Source of the DNA: Labedaea rhizosphaerae
GTDB lineage: Bacteria > Actinomycetota > Actinomycetes > Mycobacteriales > Pseudonocardiaceae
Reading direction: 5' to 3'
NCBI RefSeq assembly: GCF_004362825.1
Contig: NZ_SNXZ01000001.1
Location: forward strand, 992,001-1,056,000
Length of the DNA: 64,000 nucleotides
How positions within the stretch are numbered: the first letter of the stretch is position 1; every line of letters starts with the position of its first letter. Positions 33,065 through 39,504 of this stretch are shown here, one piece after another. Below the pieces are notes generated by a model that saw nothing but the letters and a program-made list of their open reading frames with translations, was not told the DNA's origin and did not search any database. The position numbers and the translations under genes were made by a program.

Positions 33065-34190
33065 GCCGCTCCCCTACGGCCGCCAGTCGATCGCCGACGA
33101 GGACCTCGCGGCCGTCGCCGAGGTGCTGCGGTCGGACTGGCTGACCACCGGCCCGGCCGTCCAGCGGTTCGAGGCGGACCTGGCGGAGTGGACCGGCGGC
33201 ACGCCCGCGGTCGCGGTCACCTCGGGCACGGCCGCCCTGCACGTGGCGTACGCGGCGGCCGGCATCGGCGCGGGCGACGAGGTCGTGTGCAGCCCGATGA
33301 CGTTCGTGGCCACGGCCGCGACCGCCGCGCTGCACGGCGCGAAGGTCGTTTTCGCCGACGTCGACGCCGACACGGCGAACCTCGACCCGGCCGCCGCGCG
33401 GGCCGCCATGAGCCCGCGCACCAAGGTCGTCGCCGCGGTCGACTTCGCCGGGCACCCGGCCCCGGCTTCGTTGTACGACATTGCCCACGACGGTGGTGCC
33501 CTGCTTCTCGCGGATGCCGCGCACTCGATCGGCGGCCGGCTCGACGACCGGCCGGTCGGCTCGATGGCCGACCTGACGACGTTCTCCTTCTTCCCCACCA
33601 AGAACCTGACCACGGCCGAGGGCGGCGCGGTGGTCACCGGCGACGAGCGACTGCTGAGCCGGGCGCGGGAGTTCCGCAACCACGGGCTCGTGCGCGACCG
33701 GTCGCGCCAGCGGTTCCCGGACGAGGGCGGCTGGCACCAGGAGGTGCACGAGTTCGGCCTGAACTACCGGCTGCCGGACGTGTTGTGCGCCTTGGGTTCC
33801 AGCCAGCTGCGGCGGCTGGCGGCGTTCAAGCGGCGCCGGGCGGAGATCCACGCCCGCTACACGGCGGCGTTCGCCGACCTGGCCGGCGTGCGCACGCCGG
33901 TCACGCTGCCGGGCGCCGATCCGGCCTGGCACCTCTACCCGTTGCGGGTGCTGGAGGGGCGTCGCCGCGCGCTGTACGACCACCTTCGTGCGCAGGGGAT
34001 CCTGGTGCAGGTCAACTACATCCCGGCTTACTGGCACCCGGTCTTCGCCGACCTCGGTTACCGGCGCGGGCTCTGCCCCAACGCCGAGGCGTTCTACGCC
34101 CAGGAGCTCTCGTTGCCGCTGTTCCCCGACCTGGACGACGACGGCGTCGACCGGGTGGTCGACGCCGTGCGCGCGTTCTTCGGGGCCTGA
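33057..34190 (+). CDS. pseC: PseC-type UDP-4-keto-sugar aminotransferase (DegT/DnrJ/EryC1 family)
   Basis: The 377-residue PLP enzyme opens with PYGRQSIADEDLAAVAEVLRSDWLTTGPAVQRFE, the standard start of this family. The Schiff-base lysine is K182 in FSFFPTKNLTTAEGGAVV, and the substrate segment FGLNYRLPDVLCALG is intact. Following PseB it would transfer an amino group to C4 of the 4-keto-altrose intermediate. It is translationally coupled to pseB. The 22-bp repeat array begins four bases after its stop. Confidence 0.92.
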   Translation: MAEPLPYGRQSIADEDLAAVAEVLRSDWLTTGPAVQRFEADLAEWTGGTPAVAVTSGTAALHVAYAAAGIGAGDEVVCSPMTFVATAATAALHGAKVVFADVDADTANLDPAAARAAMSPRTKVVAAVDFAGHPAPASLYDIAHDGGALLLADAAHSIGGRLDDRPVGSMADLTTFSFFPTKNLTTAEGGAVVTGDERLLSRAREFRNHGLVRDRSRQRFPDEGGWHQEVHEFGLNYRLPDVLCALGSSQLRRLAAFKRRRAEIHARYTAAFADLAGVRTPVTLPGADPAWHLYPLRVLEGRRRALYDHLRAQGILVQVNYIPAYWHPVFADLGYRRGLCPNAEAFYAQELSLPLFPDLDDDGVDRVVDAVRAFFGA

Positions 34191-34194
34191 CGGA

Positions 34195-34326
34195 GGAACA
34201 CACCCAACGCGAGCGTGGGACACACCCGACGCGAGCGTGGGACACACCCGGCTTGAACGGGGGACACACCCGACGCGAGTGTGGGACACGCCCGGTCTGA
34301 ACGTGGGACACGCCCGGGCGGAGGTG
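34195..34326 (+). repeat. array A: six contiguous 22-bp tandem repeats
   Basis: Units start at 34195, 34217, 34239, 34261, 34283 and 34305. The consensus is GGGACACACCC followed by an 11-base half ending GAACGT or GAGCGT. Unit 1 begins GGAACAC. Units 5 and 6 have GGGACACGCCC, and unit 6 has decayed after GCCCG. There are no spacers. A second array with the same unit order is at 52406. The array fills the gap between pseC and the converging coiled-coil gene. Confidence 0.92.
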
Positions 34327-34336
34327 CTGCGTCGCG

Positions 34337-34777
34337 CTACTTGTCCTCAAGCTTGCGCAGCCGGTCCTCGTACTGGGCGATGCCGGTGAGCCGGACGCGG
34401 ATCTGGGCGTGCTCGCGCTTGACCTCGTCGATCAGCGATCGGGCGGCGGCCAGCTCCGGCTCGTCCGCGGCGGGCACCACGGTGAGCTTCTGGCGCAACG
34501 CCTCGAGCTGCGACTCCTGCGCCGACACGTGCGGGATCAACCGCTCGACCTCGTTGGCCGTCCAGTGCAGCCGGTCGCGGGCGTCGCGCAGGGAGGCCTC
34601 GGCCTCGTCCAGCCGGCGGCGGTGGTCGTCGGTGCACGCCTCTTGGTGGTCCATGCGCCGTTCGATGGCCTGCAGGCCTTCCTTGACCCGGAAGTCCACG
34701 AAGCGGACCACGCGGTCGACGATCCGCGACCGCGCCGCGTCCGCGAGGTTCTTCAGCCCGTTGTTAGCCATGACCAT
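34337..34777 (-). CDS. small coiled-coil protein in the GT29-like operon
   Basis: The 146-residue product begins MVMANNGLKNLADAARSRIVDRVVRFVDFRV, an amphipathic segment. Two long charged heptad-rich stretches follow, RRLDEAEASLRDARDRLHWTANEVERLIPHVSAQESQLEALRQKL and SLIDEVKREHAQIRVRLTGIAQYEDRLRKLEDK by their parts, indicating a coiled coil over most of its length. It lies eight bases behind the GT29-like gene. Similar coiled-coil proteins accompany surface-glycan transferases, but no family is recognised. Start at 34777 or 34771. Confidence 0.65.
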   Translation of the reverse strand: MVMANNGLKNLADAARSRIVDRVVRFVDFRVKEGLQAIERRMDHQEACTDDHRRRLDEAEASLRDARDRLHWTANEVERLIPHVSAQESQLEALRQKLTVVPAADEPELAAARSLIDEVKREHAQIRVRLTGIAQYEDRLRKLEDK

Positions 34778-34785
34778 CCAGTTTG

Positions 34786-35481
34786 TCAGCGCATGAGTGT
34801 GGTGGAGCCGGAATCGACCCAGGAGGCCAGCAGCCGCCCCTCGGCGGCGATCTGGTGTTCCGGGCCGACGATGCACGAGTCGCCGGACGCGTGTTCCCAC
34901 GACGTCTGGTTGGGGTTGTCGATGAAGGAGTACCCCGTCAGCAGCAGGTGCGCGTCCGGGTACATGGTGCGCGCGATCCAGGCGGCCATGGTGCCGGTGG
35001 TGGCCCAGTGCGCCTGGGCGCCGTCGAGGCCGAGCGCGTTCGACAGGGGGATGGTGATCTCGCGGTTGGACACCGGGACCAGCCCGAGGTCCTCCGGCCA
35101 CCACGCCGGGATGACGTCCGGCTCCCAGTGCAGCCGGCCCGGTTCGACCATCAGGTACAGCCGGGTGGAGTAGTCGCGGAACACCCAAGGGGTGGCACGC
35201 AGCGCGCGGTTGAAGACGACGGCGTGTACCTTGCTCCCCGTGACCGGTTCGTCACCCGGCTCGTCCATGACGAAGCCGTTGACCCGGATCACCAGGTCGC
35301 ACGCGTCGACCGCGGCGGCCCGGTCGGGGTCCCGGGCGAGCGGCTGGTTGCCGACGACCGCCACCGTCCGGGGGTTCGGCCGGTCCGCGTAGGCGTCCAG
35401 CAGCGAACGCAACAGGCTCGGCGCCTGCGTGTCTGCAACCACAGCCGCAGAAGTTATCAGGAGATGAACGGTTTCCAACAC
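34786..35481 (-). CDS. GT29 (sialyltransferase)-like glycosyltransferase
   Basis: The product (231 residues from GTG 35481) shows all main GT29 motifs. The L-like motif RTVAVVGNQPL...VDACDLVIRVNGF lies at about 38-70, followed by VTGSKVHAVVFNRAL. The S-like motif HWATTGTMAAWIA...LLLTGYSF is at about 158-186. The very-small motif H-x4-E is H209-E214. GT29 enzymes transfer sialic acid from CMP-sialic acid. Beside a complete CMP-nonulosonic acid pathway this is the best candidate transferase. The start is unsure: GTG 35442 behind a TAACTT box is an alternative. No signal peptide or anchor is obvious. Confidence 0.7.
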   Translation of the reverse strand: MLETVHLLITSAAVVADTQAPSLLRSLLDAYADRPNPRTVAVVGNQPLARDPDRAAAVDACDLVIRVNGFVMDEPGDEPVTGSKVHAVVFNRALRATPWVFRDYSTRLYLMVEPGRLHWEPDVIPAWWPEDLGLVPVSNREITIPLSNALGLDGAQAHWATTGTMAAWIARTMYPDAHLLLTGYSFIDNPNQTSWEHASGDSCIVGPEHQIAAEGRLLASWVDSGSTTLMR

Positions 35482-35489
35482 GGCATGGC

Positions 35490-35720
35490 TCAGGCTCCCC
35501 AGGCCACGTCGATGTTCTGCCGTTCGTGCTCGTCGGCGAGCATGTCGCCCAGGATCAACACGCAGGCCACGCAGCGCGTGCCCTCGTCGGTCAAGGTGAG
35601 CAGGTCCGCGGGCACCGTGTGGTCGCACAGCGCTTCGGCGTACTTCTCCCCCGCTTGCTCGGCCAGGAACACGTGTACCCGGTCGTCGTAACCAGACCTC
35701 CACCAATGGACGTTGATCAC
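35490..35720 (-). CDS. small conserved protein with cysteine/histidine pairs
   Basis: The GTG at 35720 is chosen because GGAGG lies eight bases upstream; the frame upstream to 35762 lacks such a site. The 76-residue product begins VINVHWWRSGYDDRVHVFLAEQ and has LCDHTV and TRCVACVLILG, so one C-x-H and one C-x2-C pair could bind a metal. It is the first gene of a three-gene operon with the GT29-like and coiled-coil genes, eight bases before the GT29-like start. Function unknown. Confidence 0.65.
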   Translation of the reverse strand: MINVHWWRSGYDDRVHVFLAEQAGEKYAEALCDHTVPADLLTLTDEGTRCVACVLILGDMLADEHERQNIDVAWGA

Positions 35721-35863
35721 TGGTTCCACCTCCGCGCCAGGTAACCGGCGTGCCCCGAACATTCACTAGAATGGACTAATCGAGACGGTTGCGAAACCGG
35801 CCAAAGCGATTAACTGTTGCCAACCTCCGGCGGCCACGCCCGGGGCGTAGGCCACCGGAGCCC

Positions 35864-35886
35864 CGCCGGTACGCTCGATACCCGTG
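35864..35886 (+). promoter_or_regulatory. initiator-like element at the wzm start, shared with glf
   Basis: CGCCGG-TACGCT-CGATACCC ends directly at the GTG of wzm. Before the glf GTG (55158-55180, minus strand) the same 23 positions differ at only two bases. TACGCT is a plausible -10 box eight bases before the start, giving a nearly leaderless transcript. Confidence 0.5.
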
Positions 35887-36822
35887 CAAGCAGCAACCGC
35901 GACCGAACGGCTGACCACCCTGGAACCGCCACCGGAGTCGAGCAGCAAGACGTTCACGCGCGCCTTCCAGGACATCGTGGGCGGCCTCCGGGCACGTGAG
36001 CTCTGGGGTCACCTCGGCTGGCAGGACATCAAGCAGCGCTACCGCCGCTCGGTGATCGGGCCGCTGTGGATCAGCATCTCCATGGGCGTCACCGCGCTCG
36101 GCCTCGGCATCCTGTACGCGGTGCTGTTCGGCAACGACCTCAAGACGTTCCTGCCGTACGTGACCACCGGGTTCCTGGTCTGGGGCTTCATCAACGGGTG
36201 CATCACCGAGGGCATGGACGCCTTCATCTCCAACGAAGGCCTGATCAAGCACCTGCCGGCGCCGCTGACGGTCTACGCGCTGCGCACGGTGTGGCGCCAG
36301 ACGTTGATGTTCCTGCACAACTTGGTCGTCTACCTGATCATCATCGGGATCTTCTTCAAGTGGCTGGCCGCCGACAACTACACGTTGACGGGCAAACCGT
36401 GCGGTACGACGGGCGCCGGGGTCTGCCACCCCGGCCTCTCGGCGATGTGGCTGACCGCCATCCCCGCGTTCCTGCTGCTCGCGGTCACGGGCGTGTGGGT
36501 GACGCTGCTGCTGGGCATCATCAGCACCCGGTTCCGCGACATCCCGCAGGTCATCAACAGCCTCATCCAGCTGTTCTTCTACATGACCCCGATCGTCTGG
36601 TCGCCGGACGTGCTGTTCGCCAACCCGGGCCACGAGTGGGCGCACGTGCTGTTCCAGTTCAACCCGCTCTACCACTACGTGCAGATCATGCGGGCGCCGA
36701 TGATCGGCCAAGTCGCGTCGATGACCAGCTGGCTCGCGGTGATCGCCATGACCGTCGTCGGGAGTGCGCTCGCGGTCGTGGCGATGCGCAACTACCGCTC
36801 GCGCGTGTCCTACTGGGTCTGA
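35884..36822 (+). CDS. wzm: Wzm-type ABC transporter permease for galactan export
   Basis: The 312-residue product has the ABC-2 layout. The cytosolic N-terminus ends in ARELWGHLGWQDIKQRYRRSVIGPLW, the conserved O-antigen/teichoic exporter gate helix. Six membrane helices follow, with FFYMTPIVWSPDVLF before the last pair. It sits ahead of the ATP-binding subunit and glfT1 as in the mycobacterial Rv3781-Rv3783 block, whose transporter is thought to flip the lipid-linked galactan. GTG start 35884 is preceded by a TACGCT box. Confidence 0.9.
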   Translation: MQAATATERLTTLEPPPESSSKTFTRAFQDIVGGLRARELWGHLGWQDIKQRYRRSVIGPLWISISMGVTALGLGILYAVLFGNDLKTFLPYVTTGFLVWGFINGCITEGMDAFISNEGLIKHLPAPLTVYALRTVWRQTLMFLHNLVVYLIIIGIFFKWLAADNYTLTGKPCGTTGAGVCHPGLSAMWLTAIPAFLLLAVTGVWVTLLLGIISTRFRDIPQVINSLIQLFFYMTPIVWSPDVLFANPGHEWAHVLFQFNPLYHYVQIMRAPMIGQVASMTSWLAVIAMTVVGSALAVVAMRNYRSRVSYWV

Positions 36823-36831
36823 GGGGAACTG

Positions 36832-37623
36832 ATGGTCAGCATCGACGTCTGGAACGCATCCGTCGACTTCCCGATCTTCGACGCGAAGACGCGCTCCTTG
36901 AAGAAGCAGGTCCTGGGCAAGGTCGGCGGCAAGATCGGCACCGAGACCCGGGTGCCGATCGTCGAGGCGCTGCACGACATCACGCTGAGCCTGCGTGAAG
37001 GCGACCGGGTGGCGCTCGTCGGGCACAACGGCGCGGGCAAGTCCACGCTGCTGCGGCTGCTCGCGGGCATCTACGAGCCGACCCGGGGCGCGGCCAAGAT
37101 CAACGGCAAGATCGCGCCCGTGTTCGACCTCGCGGTCGGCATGGACCAGGAGATCTCCGGCCTCGAGAACATCATGATCCGCGGCCTGTTCCTCGGCATG
37201 CCCCGCAAGGAGATGGAGAAGCGGGTCGACGACATCGCCGAGTTCAGCGAGCTCGGCGACTACCTGCAGATGCCGCTGCGCACGTACTCGACGGGCATGC
37301 GGGTGCGCCTGGCGCTGGGCATCGTGACGTCGATCGACCCCGAGATCCTGATCCTGGACGAGGGCATCGGCGCCGTGGACGCGGCGTTCATGGCCAAGGC
37401 GCGGGAGCGGCTGGTCGATCTGGTGAAGCGGTCCGGCATGCTGGTGTTCGCCTCGCACTCCGACGACCTATTGTTCGAGTTGTGCAACACGGCCATCTGG
37501 ATGGACGAGGGGCACATGAAGATGCAGGGCACCTTGCGTGAAGTGCTCACCGCGTACAAGGGTCGCGACCCCTTCGAGCACATGAGCGCGGAGACGCTCA
37601 AGAGGATTGGCGAGTCGGTATGA
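36832..37623 (+). CDS. wzt: Wzt-type ABC transporter ATP-binding protein
   Basis: The 263-residue ATPase has Walker A GHNGAGKST (64-72), the family-specific VFDLAVGMDQEISGLENI after it, the signature YSTGMRVRLALG, Walker B EILILDEGIGAVD and the switch His in FASHSDDL. The lack of a C-terminal carbohydrate-binding domain matches the mycobacterial galactan exporter. It begins nine bases after wzm and overlaps glfT1 as ATGA. Confidence 0.93.
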   Translation: MVSIDVWNASVDFPIFDAKTRSLKKQVLGKVGGKIGTETRVPIVEALHDITLSLREGDRVALVGHNGAGKSTLLRLLAGIYEPTRGAAKINGKIAPVFDLAVGMDQEISGLENIMIRGLFLGMPRKEMEKRVDDIAEFSELGDYLQMPLRTYSTGMRVRLALGIVTSIDPEILILDEGIGAVDAAFMAKARERLVDLVKRSGMLVFASHSDDLLFELCNTAIWMDEGHMKMQGTLREVLTAYKGRDPFEHMSAETLKRIGESV

Positions 37624-38525
37624 CAGACGAGGCTCAGCTCCCGGCCGATTCGGTGGTGGCCGTCGTGGTCACCCGCAACCGGCGTGAGTTGCTGGCCGAG
37701 TCGCTCAAGATGCTCGCCGCCCAGACCCGCCAGCCCGACCACCTGGTGGTGGTCGACAACGGCCCGGACGAGCCGGTGCGCGACATCGTCGAGTCCTGCG
37801 GCCTGCCGACGACGTACCTGGTGTCCAAGCGCAACCTCGGCGGCGCCGGTGGTTTCGCCCTCGGCATCCTGCACGCGCTGGCGCTGGGCGCCGAGTGGGT
37901 CTGGCTCGCCGACGACGACGGCCGGCCCGCGGACGACACCGTGCTCGCGGTGCTGCTGTCGGAGGCGGTCTCGCGCGGCCTGGCGGAGATCTCGCCGGTG
38001 GTGACCAACATCGACTCGCCGGACAAGCTGGCGTTCCCGCTGCGGCGCGGCCTGACCTGGAAGCGCCGCGCCGAGGAGCTGGGGACGGACTTCCTCCCGG
38101 GCATCGCCTCGCTGTTCAACGGTGCGCTGTTCCGCGCGTCGACGATCGACGTCGTCGGCGTGCCGGACTACCGGTTGTTCTTCCGCGGTGACGAGGTCGA
38201 GGTGCACCGCCGCCTGGTGCGCTCGGGGCTGCCCTTCGGCACCTCGTTGAAGGTCGCGTACCTGCACCCGGACGGCTCCGACGAGTTCAAGCCGATGCTG
38301 GGTGGGCGGTTCCACGCCCAGGACCCGGCCAACGACGTGAAGCGGTACTACACGTACCGCAACCGCGGGTACCTGTTGTCGCAGCCGGGGTTGCGCAAGA
38401 TCGGCGCCCTCGAACTGATCCGGTTCGGGCTGTACTTCCTGGGGACGAAGCGGGACCCGAAGGCGTTCATGCAGTGGTTGCGGCTGGTGCGCCAGGGCCG
38501 CAAGGAACGCTTCTTCCGCGCCTGA
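37620..38525 (+). CDS. glfT1: galactofuranosyltransferase GlfT1
   Basis: The 301-residue GT2 enzyme starts VVAVVVTRNRRELLAESLKMLAAQT. It has LVVVDNGPDEPV, the KRNLGGAGGFALGI segment and metal motif WLADDDGR (D98-D100). A later GDEVEVHRRLVRSG region corresponds to the acceptor site of galactofuranosyltransferases. It adds the first two Galf residues to decaprenyl-PP-GlcNAc-Rha at the start of galactan. Coupled to wzm-wzt, so synthesis and export genes form one operon. Confidence 0.93.
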   Translation: MTDEAQLPADSVVAVVVTRNRRELLAESLKMLAAQTRQPDHLVVVDNGPDEPVRDIVESCGLPTTYLVSKRNLGGAGGFALGILHALALGAEWVWLADDDGRPADDTVLAVLLSEAVSRGLAEISPVVTNIDSPDKLAFPLRRGLTWKRRAEELGTDFLPGIASLFNGALFRASTIDVVGVPDYRLFFRGDEVEVHRRLVRSGLPFGTSLKVAYLHPDGSDEFKPMLGGRFHAQDPANDVKRYYTYRNRGYLLSQPGLRKIGALELIRFGLYFLGTKRDPKAFMQWLRLVRQGRKERFFRA

Positions 38526-38600
38526 GCCTTCGCTCTGAGCGGATCCGCTGCGGGTGAACTTCCCTTGCGGGGCAACAAGATCACTGGTGTGGTCGGGATC

Positions 38601-38864
38601 ATGACCACACCAGCGCTCGTCCTGCACCTGACCGGCAACACCGAACCCGTGATCTTCGCGCTCTCCGAAGGCGGCGCCAAAGCCCTCGCCGGGCGCGTCG
38701 ACAAGCTCATGGGCTCCGGCGCCGTCGAGAAACTGGAACTCGCCGACGGCACGACCGCCGTCGTCAACTTCGGGCACGTCGTCACCGCGCACGTCGAAGA
38801 CCTGCCGCCGCACACCAAGGTCTACGGGACCAAGGCGCGGGCGGCAGGTCTCGGACACCACTGA
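38601..38864 (+). CDS. conserved hypothetical protein
   Basis: The 87-residue product (MTTPALVLHLTGNTEPVIFALSEGGAKALAGRVD and onward) is a mixed alpha/beta protein ending in KVYGTKARAAGLGHH. The ATG at 38601 is preferred to an upstream in-frame ATG at 38565, as the sequence before it looks like leader. It follows glfT1 by 75 bases; a 12-base palindrome AGCGGATCCGCT lies between at 38538-38549. No function is recognised. Confidence 0.6.
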   Translation: MTTPALVLHLTGNTEPVIFALSEGGAKALAGRVDKLMGSGAVEKLELADGTTAVVNFGHVVTAHVEDLPPHTKVYGTKARAAGLGHH

Positions 38865-38880
38865 CGGCCGGCTACACGGT

Positions 38881-39504
38881 CTACACGGTGGCCTTCTCGC
38901 GCTCCGGCACCTCCTCCGGCGAGTGGTCAGCGCGGTGGCGCAGGCGCAGCCACCCGAAGTAGGCCGAGGCCAGCAAGACCACGACCACACCCGCCACCCA
39001 GTACGGCCAGACCGGCGAACCAGCGGGTGAGGTCACCGCGTGCACGTCCGACGCGCCCGCCAGCTGCTCGATCCGCGTCGAGCACGTCAGGCGGACGCCG
39101 TCGGCGATCACGCACGCCGATGCCGGGTAGCCCTTCATGCCGGCCGCCGGCGCGCCGGCGATGAAGTCCGCCGACACCGTGACCACGCCCTTGGCCGGGA
39201 CGGTCAGCGACCACGCCGCGAACCACGGTTCGGCCGCCTTGCCACCTCCGGCCACGGAGGCCGCTCGGGCGCCGACCGGCATGGTCAGCTCCATCCGCAC
39301 CCCGGTGTGCGCGTGGCCGCCGGTGTCGCGCACCGTCACGCTGTAGTGCAGCCGGTCTCCTTCGTGGACCTGCGTGGCTCCGCCGGTCAACGAGATCGCC
39401 AGGTCCCGCGACGGTGGCTGCGCGGACGCCACCGCTCCACTGGTCACCGCCCCGCTGGCCGTCACTGCCAGGGCAATCAGCAACCCACTGGCCAGGCGCT
39501 TCAT
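38881..39504 (-). CDS. secreted membrane-anchored protein with one DUF11-like domain
   Basis: The 207-residue product has a signal peptide (KRLASGLLIALAVTASGAVTSGAVASA). One Ig-like domain starts DLAISLTGGATQVHEGDRLHYSVTVRDTGG, the DUF11 opening, and contains a Cys pair (SACVIADGVRLTCS). It ends in a membrane helix (VWPYWVAGVVVVLLASAYFGWL) and charged tail, with no LAXTG. The ATG overlaps the stop of the giant adhesin as ATGA, so the two are co-translated. A helper or anchor for the adhesin is inferred. Confidence 0.75.
   Translation of the reverse strand: MKRLASGLLIALAVTASGAVTSGAVASAQPPSRDLAISLTGGATQVHEGDRLHYSVTVRDTGGHAHTGVRMELTMPVGARAASVAGGGKAAEPWFAAWSLTVPAKGVVTVSADFIAGAPAAGMKGYPASACVIADGVRLTCSTRIEQLAGASDVHAVTSPAGSPVWPYWVAGVVVVLLASAYFGWLRLRHRADHSPEEVPEREKATV

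Noticed and set aside
34195-34326. CRISPR array
   Set aside because: Units of 22 bp are contiguous without spacers, imperfect, and there are no cas genes nearby.
35776-37458. 560-codon minus-strand frame
   Set aside because: Antisense shadow of wzm-wzt with a His/Arg/Asp-rich composition; the plus-strand genes have clear motifs and couplings.
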